Shown: positions 33,349 through 47,200, counted from the stretch's first letter. The stretch: DNA of 64,000 nucleotides from Flammeovirgaceae bacterium UBA2366 (GCA_002344065.1 DDTK01000012.1:1-64000); one strand, 5' to 3'. Notes: generated from the sequence alone by a model not told the origin. Translations and numbers: made by a program.

Positions 33349-35267
33349 TGAAAAGCCTGATCAACTACATTAAAAAGGGAAAGTTCTACCAGGCCGCAGT
33401 AGAAGATGGTTCAGATATTATTTTCATTGTAGATTTTGACGGCACCATTCTATATCATAACACCTCCGTTCGCGAAACATTAGGATACAGGGCCAGAAGT
33501 CTGGTGGGTAAGAATTTCTTTGACTTTATCCTTCCTGAAAAACTCAACGAGTTTAAAAGTGAGTTTCAGAAAAGCCGGAAAAAGGCATACAATCAAAAAG
33601 TAGAGTTTCAGTTTTTATGCAAGGATAAAACCTACCGTTTCCTGGAGTTCAACTCCATCAACCTTAAACATAAAGACAAGTTGGAAGGTCTGATTCTGGA
33701 TTGCCGGGATATTACACAACGAAAGAAAGATGCTGAAGAAATGGTTCGGTTACAAAAAGCCAAGGAACAGTTTTTAGCAAACATCAGTCACGAAATACGC
33801 ACACCTATTAATGGTATAGCGGGTATGGCCAGCTTACTAGGTAAGGAACAAAACACGGAAGAACGAGAGACGTATTTAAACGCCATCCGCCACTCGGCAG
33901 AAAATCTGAAAGTTATTATCAATGATATACTCGACCTGGCCGCCATTGAATCCGGTAAGCTTAAGTTTGAAAAGATAGCCTTCAACTTATCCGATCTTCT
34001 CCCCTCCCTGATCAGTACATTCAAATACCAGGCGGAAGAAAAGAAGATCATGCTCGATTATACCCTGGATGAAAAGGCTAACCGCATACTGATGGGTGAC
34101 CCGGTTCGGTTGAACCAGATTTTAATTAACCTGATCAGTAACGCAGTAAAATTCACACACACGGGATCGATTTTAGTAAATGCTTCGGTGCAAAAAGAAC
34201 AAAAAGGAAAATGCTGGATTGAACTCTCGGTAACTGATACAGGCGTGGGCATTCCGGAAGAAAAACTAAAAACCATTTTTGAAAGCTTCAGCCAGGCCGA
34301 TGAAAGCGTGACCAGGCGATACGGTGGAACTGGTCTCGGGCTTACCATAGCCAAGCAATTGGTAGAGTTACAGAACGGCAAAATTTCTGTCAAAAGTAAG
34401 GAGTATGTTGGCTCCGTTTTTTCCATTGTTATTCCTTACGCCACATCCAATTCAAATCACATCGGTATTACGGCACAGCAGAAACGCAACCATCAAAAGC
34501 GCAGTACATCTCAGCAGCCGGTACATGTATTATTGGTTGAGGACAATGATATAAACCGTCTTTATGCCCAAAGTATTTTGCGGGGCTGGAATTGTAAAAC
34601 TGATGTAGCCGAAAACGGGTTGGTAGCGATTGAAAAATTGAAGAGTAAGGAGTATGATGTTGTGTTAATGGACATACAAATGCCGGTAATGGATGGCTAC
34701 GAAGCCACCAAGGCCATACGGATGATGGCACCTCCCGTTAATGGTGTTCCAATTGTAGCCTTAACCGCCAATGCTACTAAAAACGACATCGATCGTTGTC
34801 GCGAGGCAGGCATGAACCACTACCTGGCAAAGCCCTTTACGCCCGAAGACTTATACAATAAGCTTTTTGAAGAGCTCAGACTAAATGAGGAACTGGTAGT
34901 TTCTCCGGTAATGCACGAGGAGAAAACCTTGTACGATTTAAGTTACCTGAAAAAAGTATCAAACGATAATGAAGAGTTTATACGGGAAATGGTGCAGACC
35001 TTTATTCAAACCATACCTGATTCACTCGATCAACTGGAGGACTCTGTCAGGCAATCCGATTGGCTACGAACTTCACGTCTTGTTCACCAGATTAAGCCAT
35101 CCCTCACGCTCATGGGCATTCATGCCCTGAAAGATACCGCAGTAATACTTGAGGAAGAGTTCAAAACAGAACAAGTTCCGTCAGCGGAAAATATTGGATC
35201 AGTAAAAAAATTTGTTGCTGAGCTTCGGCAAACTGTTAATCAACTAAAACTTCGGCACAAAGATTAG
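33348..35267 (+). CDS. Hybrid sensor histidine kinase (PAS-HisKA-HATPase-REC-HPt)
   Basis: 639 residues without TM segments. Order: a PAS domain (about 15-125, IIFIVDFDGTILYHNTSV), HisKA with His148 (ANISHEIRTPINGI), HATPase (N-box NLISNAVKF, DTGVGIP, GGTGLGL), a receiver with Asp442 (VVLMDIQMPVMDG) and LAKPF, and an HPt domain with His580 (LVHQIKPSLTLMG). A full four-step phosphorelay is thus in one soluble polypeptide, presumably reading a cytoplasmic cue. The likely target is the adjacent sigma54 regulator, though the HPt module can serve others. Its stop overlaps that of the giant adhesin on the opposite strand by 4 bp. Confidence 0.94.
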   Translation: MKSLINYIKKGKFYQAAVEDGSDIIFIVDFDGTILYHNTSVRETLGYRARSLVGKNFFDFILPEKLNEFKSEFQKSRKKAYNQKVEFQFLCKDKTYRFLEFNSINLKHKDKLEGLILDCRDITQRKKDAEEMVRLQKAKEQFLANISHEIRTPINGIAGMASLLGKEQNTEERETYLNAIRHSAENLKVIINDILDLAAIESGKLKFEKIAFNLSDLLPSLISTFKYQAEEKKIMLDYTLDEKANRILMGDPVRLNQILINLISNAVKFTHTGSILVNASVQKEQKGKCWIELSVTDTGVGIPEEKLKTIFESFSQADESVTRRYGGTGLGLTIAKQLVELQNGKISVKSKEYVGSVFSIVIPYATSNSNHIGITAQQKRNHQKRSTSQQPVHVLLVEDNDINRLYAQSILRGWNCKTDVAENGLVAIEKLKSKEYDVVLMDIQMPVMDGYEATKAIRMMAPPVNGVPIVALTANATKNDIDRCREAGMNHYLAKPFTPEDLYNKLFEELRLNEELVVSPVMHEEKTLYDLSYLKKVSNDNEEFIREMVQTFIQTIPDSLDQLEDSVRQSDWLRTSRLVHQIKPSLTLMGIHALKDTAVILEEEFKTEQVPSAENIGSVKKFVAELRQTVNQLKLRHKD

Positions 35268-38200
35268 TGCCTGTTCATTACGGCCAACTTGCGCTGTGTC
35301 ACTATCCGATCACCTTTATTGAAAATAATGATGTACATGCCATTGGCCAGTTTATCGATATCTACTTCCTGCGGATAAGTTAAGTCTTCCTGAAGCTTAC
35401 CCCTATGAACAATGATTCCGCGCTGATCAACTATACTCCATGTGTAGCCCTCTGCCCTGGCCAGTTGGTTAAATCCATTTTCCAGTGCGAAGTTAACGTT
35501 CTTCGAAGCCGGGTTAGGAAATACAATGATGTCGCGGATCTGTGCCAGCACCGGATCATCACCCAAGCCTACAACGGTAGAGCTTGTTTTAGGTAATGAC
35601 CTTACCACATACGATTGATGAATTCGTTTGGTGGTACGGTCCTGAACAAAGGCTACTAGCCATAAATTATTGCCATTCGCAACAGGCACGTCAATTATGG
35701 ATTTAACCGGAACAAGTTTTGTAGTTCCTGTTGACCATGAGCTGTCAACGGTGAGTCCTTCAGTACCCAGTAACAGTTTCCTCAACACATGTATGTTGGC
35801 ATTCGGGGCGGTACCCACAATGCTGTCTATTAACGCCAAATGGAACGTAACCGGTGCGTTGTAAGTATTTATACCGATGTACTCAAAATTCAACAATGCA
35901 TTTATGGAATCCGTTGGATTGGGATTTTGTGTTACTGAAATCCTGAATAATGGATCTTCCAGCGCCCGTTTGTCCAGTTCTCTGGCTGTGATTTTTGCTT
36001 GGTCGCCATTGAATATGGTTCCGAAATAATTGCCCAATACACCATCCATAATAGCAGCCGGTGGTTGAGATACGCCATAGAATAAACTTCGGGCGGCAGG
36101 ATCAACCGGATTGTCCTGATTGAGTATATCGTTTGATGGATTAGCAATGTGATACTGAATTTTAAAGAAATCAGATTTACCCTTGGCAAACGGTGGACCA
36201 GGTATTGACTGAGTTGTCTGGTCTCTGAAGAGATTATTCAGGTAATCGTTAGTATTTAGACTTATTCCGGAATTATAGAAGTACTCAACCAAGACATTTC
36301 TTTCTTTTTCACCGATAAATATATTATCAAAAGCAAAGCCTTCGAAGGGCCGTGATGGAGTACCATTGTTTTCATCACTTCCAAAAGCTATTCTAAAAAT
36401 AACTTCATGACGCTCAGCAGGATCAATCATATCCAAGTTAAAGCGTGCGGTCTTCCAGTTACTCTGAATGCCTGTCCAACCGAATTGCCCTATATTTTGT
36501 AAGCCAGGGTTACCCACCAATGCTCCTCGGTTGTACCAATTTAGTCCAGCCCCGCTAATATCACCTACAGCTAACCAATTCACTCCGCCATCAACAGAAT
36601 ATTGCAGAACGGCTCCGTCACGCTGATCCTCTAAGTCAGACCAATAATCAACCGAAATCATGGGCCGTTCAATGTTAGTGAGGTTCAAACAAGGCCCGAT
36701 AACGGCTGATTTTTCAGTGTTATAATACGTGGAGTTTGTAGTTAAGGCATTAGGATTTAGACCAGTCCACCACGCATTAACTGAACCAGTTGCCGCTGAA
36801 TTAACAATAGATCCAGACGGTGTACCCCAAACCCAACTGTTTTCTGTTGTAATCAAATCAGCAACCTGAGCTCCATTGTTAGCTTTTGTTTGCACCCAGG
36901 TTCCTGGAGATAGTTCAAAATCTTCAAAATATCCCGCTGAGACTGACGGAGTACCATAAGATTGAATGAAAACATTTCTGATTAAATTATTTGTGCACCC
37001 ATCATTTGTAACGACCGAAAGTTGAACATCATATTGACCAAATGTATCATACCTATGATTAGGGTTAGTGAACGTTCCTGTTGTCCTTCCGCCATTGGTT
37101 CCACCCGGTATAGGTGAGCCAGCCGGACCGCTAACCATAAAGCCATCATCAAATACCCATGTATAGAAATCTATGGTACTAATGCCGGGGTTCGTATTGT
37201 CAACAAACTTTGTGTCATTGCCGTTACAGAATTCAGACCATGTAAATGCCATTGTAGGAATAGGACCTACGCGAATAGTCTTTAGTGTATCCCGAAAACA
37301 TCCTTCATTTGTTGTGACTCTCAATTTAAGGTTATACTGTCCTGATGCGCTGTATTGATAGGTAGGATCCTGCTGTGTGCTTCCGTTTCCATCACCAAAA
37401 TCCCAAACAAAATTAGTAATGAAAGCACCATATGGATTGCTACCTGGAATATCGGACGATTCTGTAAAGTTTATACTTGAATCAATACAAGAGTTTGCAT
37501 TGTCAATTATAGCTCTTGGCGCTGCTGTTACTCGAATTATACGCGCCACTGGATTTGCTGCTCCAAAACTATTGGTAAACGTATAGATAATGGTGTAAAG
37601 TCCGGGGGCAAGTCCATCAGTTCTAAGCTTAAAACTTTGATCTGCCACCGGACCGGATCCATCAAAATAAATTCTTCCAGCGGGTAGATCAGGACTAGTA
37701 AACACAGCTTCTGACGGTGGGACAAGTAGAGGAATGTCTTCATTAGGCTCTTCTCGCAAAACAAGATCACCTTGGTTAGCACAAATATATCCGTTAGCAA
37801 GACCTAGCGGATCAGGGAGTTCAGTCGTAACCCGAAAATCAACTGTTGTAATCGGATTAACTATTACTTGTTTGTTTGGCGAACTGAAGCAGCCTGTTGT
37901 TGGATCTTGATAGGTATAAGTAATGATATTAACAGCTGGAGTAAGGTTTGCTATTGAAGGGAAGAAAGTATTACCGGATACTCCAGGCCCTGAAAATATT
38001 CCACCTGCTGGAACCCCAGTCATAGAAACAGGATCATTATTTTCAGCATATACCGGATCAAGCCCCACAATTGTCACAAAGTTCAGCGTATCCCTTACTG
38101 CTACAACAACCTGATCAGAAACAGCCGGGCAAACACCCGGAGGATCATTGGTGGTTAACGTAAAGGTTAAGGATAAATTGGTTGCTGCCCGCTCAGCCGG

Positions 38201-41200
38201 AGATAAGGTATACCCGGTTATGGGGTTTGTTGCAACATCGAAGTTATTCGTGCCGCCCGTCCAGGTTACGGATGACGTTGCCCCACTGAACGAACCATTC
38301 AGGATGATGTCGTTGTATTCACAAATGGCAAAATCTGCACCTGCGTTTACCTTGGCTGATTCATTAACGTTAAAATCAACATCGATAAAGGCCGGCACGC
38401 AGGGTCCTGCACCATCCGGATCATTGGTTGTTAACCGGAAGGTCAATGTATTTCCTACATCGGCCAACGTAGTAGTGTATGATGCACTCACGGTTAGCCC
38501 TGTTATACTGCTGGTAGAAAGTGTACCGGTACCGGTAATCAACGACCAGCTTCCTGCATTTGCGCTACCGCCTATTGTTCCGGTAAGGCTTATTGTTGTT
38601 GGCTCGCAAACATCAACCGAAGTGGCAGGAACTGAAACCAATGCTCTTGGATTGACCAGAAGGTTAAAACTACTATTCACGGCTGCACATTGTGCAGAAG
38701 CACTGGTAACGGTAAGCGTAAATGTGATTGTGGTGTTAATATCGCCTGCACCAACCGTATAAACAGGGTTTAGCGCTGTAGCATCATCAAGGCTACCCGT
38801 TCCGGTATGCGACCACAAAATACTTCCGTTTGAACTGGAAGCAGTGATTGATCGTGAAGCAAAATTAAATGTTGGTGTGCCTTCACAAATAGCATCGTTA
38901 CTTCCGGCTATCACAACTGGAGCCGGAGTGATGGTTAAGGTCATGAAGTCATTTTGTGAAGCACAACTACCATTTCCAATAGCGGTAAGCGTAAAAGTTA
39001 TTAATCCCGTCTCGCCAGGTGAAGAAAAATAAGTAGGCACCAAGGTAGTGGCATTAAACAATGTTCCAGCTCCGTTATGCGTCCACAACAGTGAGCTGTA
39101 ATTTGAAGCTGATGCTGGTATTGCTTGAGTTGCAAAATTTATGACGCTTCCCTGACATATTTCCTGATCGCTTCCGGCACTCACAATAATGGCAGGCGTT
39201 ATCCGAAGAATCATGGCGTCATTCAAGCTTACACAAGTGCCATTTCCTGAGGCTGTAAGTGTGAAGGTTAGATTACCTGTTTCTCCTGCACCCGGTGTAT
39301 AGGTGGGCGTAAGTGTATTGGCATTGGTCAATAGTCCTGTTCCGGTTGTTGTCCAGGTCAGTGTATTGAAATTACTTGCTGATGCCAATATGGATTGAGC
39401 AGTGAAATTGAATATTGATCCCTCGCAAATTTCTGCATCACTCCCAGCTGAAACGATAACAGAAGGTGTGATGGTCAGGACCATTTGATCGTTAACCGCA
39501 GCACAACTTCCATTACCGGTGCCCGTGAGGGTAAATGTTACGTTACCTGCTTCTCCAACACCCGGCTGGTACGTGGGCGTAAGTGTAGTGGCGTTAAAGA
39601 GTATTCCGGTACCTGTGGTTGTCCAAGCTATGGTAGCAAAATTTGAAGCCGTTGCTAAGGTGCTTTGGGTACTGAAATTAAAGTTCACACCCTGGCAGGT
39701 TTCTGAATCACTGCCGGCAAAAATTATAGGTGCAGGGGTAACCACAAGAGTCATCTGATCTTGAATGGTTGCACAACTTCCATTACCCGTTGCTGTCAAC
39801 GTAAAGATCACATTGCCTGTTTCTCCAACACCAGGTATATATGTTGGTGTTAGCGTGTTGGCGTTGTTAATAGTACCTGTTCCAGTGCTTGTCCAGAGTA
39901 TGCTTTGGAAATTTGTTGCAGAAGACGGTAGGCTTTGCGTAGTAAAATTGTACGCTACTCCCTGACAGGTTTCAGCATCACTACCGGCAAAAACAGTGGG
40001 TGCCGGTGTGATGGTTAAAATCATCTGGTCATTAACCGAAACGCAACTTCCGTTTCCGCTAGCGGTTAGGGTGAACGTTACCACTCCGGTTTCTCCTGCA
40101 CCCGGTGCATAGGTTGGTGTTAATGTGTTGGCATTGCTGAGCAAACCTGTTCCGGTAGTTGTCCACAGAATGCTGCTAAAATTGGATACACTGGCCAGCG
40201 TAGATTGTGTGCTGAAATTGAAATTCACGCCCTGGCAGGTTTCCGAATCACTGCCAGCTGACACTACAGGTGCCGGAGTAATAGTTAAGATCATCTGGTC
40301 ATTCACACTTGCACAGCTGCCATTTCCACTGGCTGTCAACGTGAAGGTTACTGCTCCCGTCTCGCCTGCACCAGGTGTATACGTAGGGGTAAATGTTGTT
40401 GCATTAGTAAGAATGCCAGTACCGGTAGTTGTCCATAAAATGCTGCTGAAGTTTGTGGCTGATGCAGCGGTTGATTGTGTACTGAAATTAAAGGCCACAC
40501 CCTGGCAGGTTTCTGCATTGCTGCCTGCATTTACAACGGGTGCGGGGGTAATCACCAGAATCATCTGGTCGTTCACGCTGACGCAACTTCCGTTACCGTT
40601 TACAGTAAGTGTAAAGGTTACATTGCCGGCCTCACCCACACCAGGCTGATAGGTTGGTGTAAGTGTAGTAGCGTTGAAAATCGTGCCTGTACCCGAATGC
40701 GTCCACAATAAAGATGATTGATTGGAAGCAGATGCCGGGGTAGCTTGTGTGCTAAAGTTAAAACTAACACCCTGGCAAGTTTCAGCATCACTACCGGCAA
40801 AGGCAACTGGCGCAGGAGTAATGATGAGTATCATCTGATCATTAACACTTGCACAACTACCGTTACCATTTGCGGTAAGGGTAAACGTTACATTTCCGGT
40901 TTCCCCTACCCCAGGTGTATAACTAGGTGTTAGTGTAGTTGCGTTTGTAAGTGTACCCGTCCCACTATGTGTCCATAACAAAGAAGCAAAATCAGATGCC
41001 GATGCAGGAGTAGATTGCGTACTGAAATTGAATGCTACTCCCTGACAGGTTTCAGCATCACTGCCTGCGAATACAGAAGGTTCTGGTGTAATTGTCAGTA
41101 TCATCTGATCATTGACCGATGTACAACTTCCGTTTCCGGTGGCGGTTAGTGTAAACGTTATATTTCCGGTTTCTCCTAAACCTGGATTATACGTTGGTGT

Positions 41201-44200
41201 GAGTGTATTTGCATTGAAAATTGTTCCGCTGCCCGTGTGCGTCCAGAGTATGGAAGCAAAATTTGAAGCTGATGCTAATGTTGACTGCGTATTGAAATTA
41301 AAGCTGACATCTTCACAGGTTTCGGCATCGCTTCCGGCAAAAACAAGTGGCGCAGGAGTAATTACCAAAACCATCTGATCATTAAGTGTAGCACAGCTAC
41401 CATTACCAGTAGCTGTTAAGGTAAACGTTACATTTCCGGTTTCTCCAACACCCGGTGTATACGATGGAGTAAGTGTTGTTGCATTTAATAAAACACCACT
41501 ACCGGTTGTAGTCCAGCTAATGGTGTTGAAGTTACTGGCAGAAGCTGGTGTAGATTGCGTACTAAAATTAAAAGTTACCCCTTGACAGGTCTCAGCATCA
41601 CTACCAGCAGAAACAATTACAGAAGGCGTTATCGTCAATATCATCTGATCATTTACACTGGCACAACTACCATTTCCATTTGCCGTAAGCGTGAATGTTA
41701 CCGCACCCGTTTCGCCCACACCCGGTGTATAGGTTGGTGACAAGGTTGTTGCATTAACCAGAATTCCGGTTCCGGTTGTTGTCCACAAAATACTACTGAA
41801 TTGTGATGCTGTAGCTGGAGATGACTGCGTAGAGAAATTAAAGGTAACTCCCTGACAAGTCTCGGCATCACTGCCGGCAAATACTGCTGGAGCCGGTGTA
41901 ATCGTCAAAACCATTTGGTCATTAACGGTTGTACAGCTTCCATTACCGGTAGCGGTTAATGTGAATATAACATTTCCGGTTTCGCCAACGCCAGGTGCGT
42001 AGCTTGGTGTAAGAGTGTTTGCATTAGTTAATAAACCTGTACCGGTAGTTGTCCAGTTAATGGTGTTGAAATTAATGGCTGATGCGGGTGTTGATTGTGT
42101 AATGAAATTATACGTAACGCCTTGACAAGTTTCAGCATCACTTCCTGCAGAAACGATTGCTGAAGGCGTAATGTTGAGAATCATCTGATCATTTATACTG
42201 GCACAACTACCATTTCCATTTGCTGTTAAAGTAAATGTGATAGCCCCGGTTTCACCAGCCTGTGGAATGTAGGTTGGAGTAAGGGTTGTTGCATTAAACA
42301 GGGTTCCTGTTCCGGTTGTTGTCCATAATATCGAAGCAAAGTTGCTGGCAGAAGCCGGTATAGATTGTGTTACAAAACTAAAATTGGAACCCTGACAGAT
42401 TTCAGCATCACTTCCTGCATTCACTAAAGGAGCAGGTGTAATTTGTAATATCATGGCATCTTGTACGGAGGCACACGAGCCGTTTCCGGTAGCGGTTAAT
42501 GTAAAAGTTACAAATCCTGTTTCGCCAATTCCTGGGGTATACGAAGGTGTTAGGGTGTTGGCCCCGGTTAATGTTCCGGTACCAGTGGTTGTCCACAACA
42601 AGGAGGCAAAGTTGGTAGCAGTTGCCAACGGTACTTGTGCACTGAAGTTAAAGTTTGATCCCTGGCAAATCTCTGCATCACCACCAGCGTTTACGGTTGG
42701 CGAAGGTGTGATCACCAAATCCATTTGATCCGAAACACTTGCACAACTTCCGGTACTGGTAGCCAGTAATGTAAATGTAATGGTACCGGTCTCTCCTGCC
42801 CCGGGCAAATACGTTGGTGCAATTGTGTTCGGATTAAATAGTGTTCCGGTTCCGGTATGAGACCATGCTAACGTTGCGAAGCTGGTAGCTGATGCCGGAG
42901 TGGTTTGTGTTGAAAAGTTGAAAATTGATCCAGCACACGTCTCACTGTCACTTCCGGCACTAGCGGTTGGTAGTGGAGTAATGTTAAGAATCATTTGATC
43001 GGCTACATCCACACAAGTGCCTATTCCGTCAGCAGTTAGGGTAAATGTTATGGCACCCGTTTCACCAACACCTGGTGTATAATTTGGTGTTAATGTAGTA
43101 GCACCTGTCAACACACCTGTACCGGTGGTTGTCCAAAGTAAGGAAACAAAGTTAGAGGCTGTTGCCGGACTTGTTTGTGTGGCAAAATTAAAAGCCAGTC
43201 CCTGACAAATCTCATGATCACTACCGGCATTCACTATAGGATTGGGCGATACTGTAACCAGCAGCGGTGAGGCAGAAGTATTACAGCCTGTGGCTGTGAT
43301 GGTCTCCACAACCGATATGGATCCAGTGCCCGCAGAAGTCCACGTAACAGAAATTTGGTTTGTTCCTGCACCACTATCAATTGTACCACCAACAACCGTC
43401 CATGCATAGGTGTTTCCTACTACCTGAGGAGTGGAGTATATAACACCTGTTTCTGTACGGCAAACGTTTGTGTTTCCGGCTATAACAGGTGTTGGGTTCG
43501 GATTAATAGTAACATTATAGACCGGTGTAACAGTTGTACATCCACCTACCGATTCCGTAAGTGTAAGTGTGCCGGGTCCCGCTACACCCCAATCCACCGT
43601 TACCGTGTTGTTGGTTGATGGTCCGTTAATAGTACCTCCGGTCACATTCCAACTATAGGTATTACCCGCTGTAAATGGCGAGGTGTAAATCACATTTTGC
43701 TCATTCGCACATACCGTATTATCGCCACTAATAACAGGTGCTGGCGTTGGATTAATAGTTACCGAATAAACCGGGGTAGTTGTGATACAACTACTGGACG
43801 GAACAACTTCAGTCACCTCAACGGTACCCGCACCAGCAGCTCCCCAATTTACAGTTATTGAATTCGTACCTGCTCCTGACACAATAGAACCTCCGGAAAC
43901 TGACCATGTATACGTATTACCAGGTGAATTTGGAGTAGAGTAAATCACTCCGGCATCATTGGCACAAACTATAGTAAGTCCAGTAATTACCGGTGCCGGA
44001 AGTGTATTGATGTTTACATTAAAAATTGGTGTGGTAATAAAGCAGCCAGATGCCGTAATCGTTTCAGTAAGTTGAATCGTTCCTGTTCCGGCTATGCCCC
44101 AATCCACAACAATGCTATTTCCGGTTGATGAACCATCAATGGTTCCTCCGGTTACAACCCAGGCATAAGTATGTCCTACAACCAGTGGAGTACTGTATAC

Positions 44201-47200
44201 TTTGTTTTGTGCATTTTCACAGACTGTATTATCACCAGTAATCGATGGCGTTGGTATTGCTTCAATAGTTACATTATACGGAGGGGTTGTAACGGTACAA
44301 CTACTGCTTAGGATAAACTGAGTTACGGTAACAGACCCTGCGCCTGCTGCTCCCCAATTTACAGTTATGGAATTAGTACCAGCTCCGGCTACAATTGTAC
44401 CTCCAACAACAGACCACGAGAATAAATCTCCAATTACATTTGGCGTTGAATAAACTACGCCAGGTGTATTTGCGCAAACTGTTGACAGCCCACTGATTAT
44501 TGGTGAAGGAGAATTATTAATCGTTACAATAAGATCAGGCGTAAGTGTGCTGCAGCCAGATGCCGAAATGGTTTCAAGTACAGCTACAGTGCCGATTCCT
44601 GCCGCTCCCCAATCAACCACAATGCTGTTACCATTTGACGGACCATCAATGGTTCCTCCGGTAACTGTCCAGTTATAAGTTCTTCCTGCATTCAGCGCAA
44701 CTGAATAGATTACATTCTGCTCACCTGCACACACGCTGTTGTTACCGCTGATCATTGGTGTCGGATTCGGATTTACCGTGACATTGTATAACGGTGTTGT
44801 GGTAGCGCAACCTGTAGCTGAAACGGTCTGTGTTACCTGTACCGTGCCCGCTCCGGCTGAGCCCCATGTTACCGTAATGCTGTTTGTGCCCGCTCCGGTT
44901 GTAATGCTTCCGCCCACGACTGACCAGGCATACGTGTTGCCCACAACATTCGCTGTCGTGTAAACCAAGCCTGCCTGGTTTGCACACGCGGTTGCCGGAC
45001 CAACAATCGAAGGGGCTGGATTTGTATTGATCGTTACGTTATAAAATGGCGTCTGTACAGAACAGCCCGAAGCTGTAATCGTTTCGGTAACTCTAACCGT
45101 ACCCGCTCCGGCAACTCCCCAGTCTACAGTTACACTGTTATTGGTCGAAGGGCCAACGATGGTTCCTCCGGTAACGGCCCACAAATAGGTATGTCCAACA
45201 TTGTTGGTTGTGGAATATACCACTCCGGCCTGATTCGCACACACTGCGTTTGAACCACTGATTGTTGGTGTGGGGTTAGGATTTACAGTGACATTATAAA
45301 GTGGTGTGGTGGTAGCGCAACCTGTAGCTGAAACGGTCTGTGTTACCTGTACCGTGCCCGCTCCGGCTGAGCCCCATGTTACTGTAATGCTGTTTGTGCC
45401 CGCTCCGGCTGTAATGCTTCCGCCCACGACTGACCAGGCATACGTGTTGCCCACAATATTCGCTGTCGTGTAAACCAAGCCTGCCTGGTTTGCACATGCG
45501 GTTGCCGGACCAACAATCGAAGGGGCCGGATTTGTATTGATGGTAACATTGTACAGTGATGTGGTCACCGAGCAGCCCGATGCAGTGATGGTCTCGGTTA
45601 CTCTTAATTGACCAGTACCGGCTGCACCCCAATTCACTGTTACCGAATTATTTGTAGCCGAGCCAACAATTGATCCACCTGAAACAACTTCCCACAAATA
45701 GGTTCTGCCAGCATTCAAAGCTGTGCTGTAGACCACTCCGGTTTGATTGGTACAGGCCGTGTTTGAACCAATGATCACTGGTGTGGGAGACGGGTTTATC
45801 GTTACATTGAATGGCAAAGAACCAGTGCTACACCCTGTAGCAGACACAGTCTCGATTACAGAAACCTGTCCTACCCCGGCAGCTCCCCACTGAACGGCTA
45901 TAGTACCGGTTCCAGACCCACCTGCAATCGTACCATCGATGACATTCCAATTGTATGTGTTTCCCGGAGTTTCCGGAGTTGAATATAAGTAAAGCGCACT
46001 GGTTTGATCAGCGCAAACCTGATCAGCGCCTGATATGGAAGGAAGCGGATTTGCATTAATGGTCACATTGAAAGCAGACGTCTGAGTTGCGCAACCTGAG
46101 GCAATGATGGTTTCTGTTACTCTTATTTGACCAGAGCCTGCTACACCCCAATTCACGGATACCGTGTTATTATTTGGAGATCCCACTATTGTTCCCCCTG
46201 AAATAATCTCCCATAAGTATTGATGTCCTGCCGTAAACGGTGTACTGTAAACAACTCCACTTTGATTGGCACAAACAGAATTTAAACCTGTAATTACTGG
46301 TGTCGGAGTCGGATTTACCGTGACATTGTATAACGGTGTTGTGGTTGCGCACCCTGTAGCTGTAACGGTCTGTGTTACCTGTACCGTGCCCGCTCCGGCT
46401 GAGCCCCACGTTACCGCGATGCTGTTTGTGCCCGCTCCGGCTGTAATACTTCCGCCCACTACTGACCAGGCATACGTGTTGCCCACAACATTCGCTGTTG
46501 TGTAAACCAGGCCTGCCTGGTTTGCACATGCGGTTGCCGGACCAACAATCGAAGGGGCCGGATTTGTATTGATCGTTACGTTATAAAATGGCGTCTGTAC
46601 AGAACAGCCAGCAGCTGTCGTTTCGGTAACTCTAACCGTACCCGCTCCGGCAACTCCCCAGTTTACCGTTACACTGTTATTGGTCGATGGACCAACGATG
46701 GTTCCTCCGGTAACGGCCCATGAATAGGTATGTCCAACATTGTTGGTTGTGGAATATACCACTCCAGCCTGATTCGCACACACTGCGTTTGAACCACTGA
46801 TTGTTGGTGTGGGGTTAGGATTTACAGTGACATTATAAAGTGGTGTGGTGGTAGCGCAACCTGTAGCTGAAACGGTCTGTGTTACCTGTACCGTGCCCGC
46901 TCCGGCTGAGCCCCACGTTACCGTGATGCTGTTTGTGCCCGCTCCGGCTGTAATGCTTCCGCCCACTACTGACCAGGCATACGTGTTGCCCACAACATTC
47001 GCTGTTGTGTAAACTAAGCCTGCCTGGTTTGCACACGCTGAGGCAGGACCAACAGTCGAAGGTGAAGGTGGCAAAGCACTTGTTACTGAACCAACGATGG
47101 TTCCGTTGACAAGCCCCTGAATATTAGCGGTGCCCCCGGTTCGTGTGATGTTAAGCGTTTGGGCGGGCCCGCTGACTGCACGCACCTGAAGACCGGATAT

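Noticed and set aside
38148..40649. Long plus-strand ORFs (for example 38148-38762 and 40125-40649) inside the adhesin gene
   Set aside because: They run antisense to the repeat array, have repetitive Val/Pro-rich sense, no start signals, and arise because the 270-bp repeats lack stops in that frame.
44742..47036. A family of near-identical minus-strand ORFs beginning MCKPGR (44742-44987, 45294-45632, 46170-46529, 46833-47036)
   Set aside because: They are an alternate frame of the duplicated type A adhesin repeats, so their similarity only mirrors the parent repeats.
38639..47053. Regular repeats considered as a CRISPR array
   Set aside because: The units are 250-270 bp coding modules in one open frame without short repeats and unique spacers.
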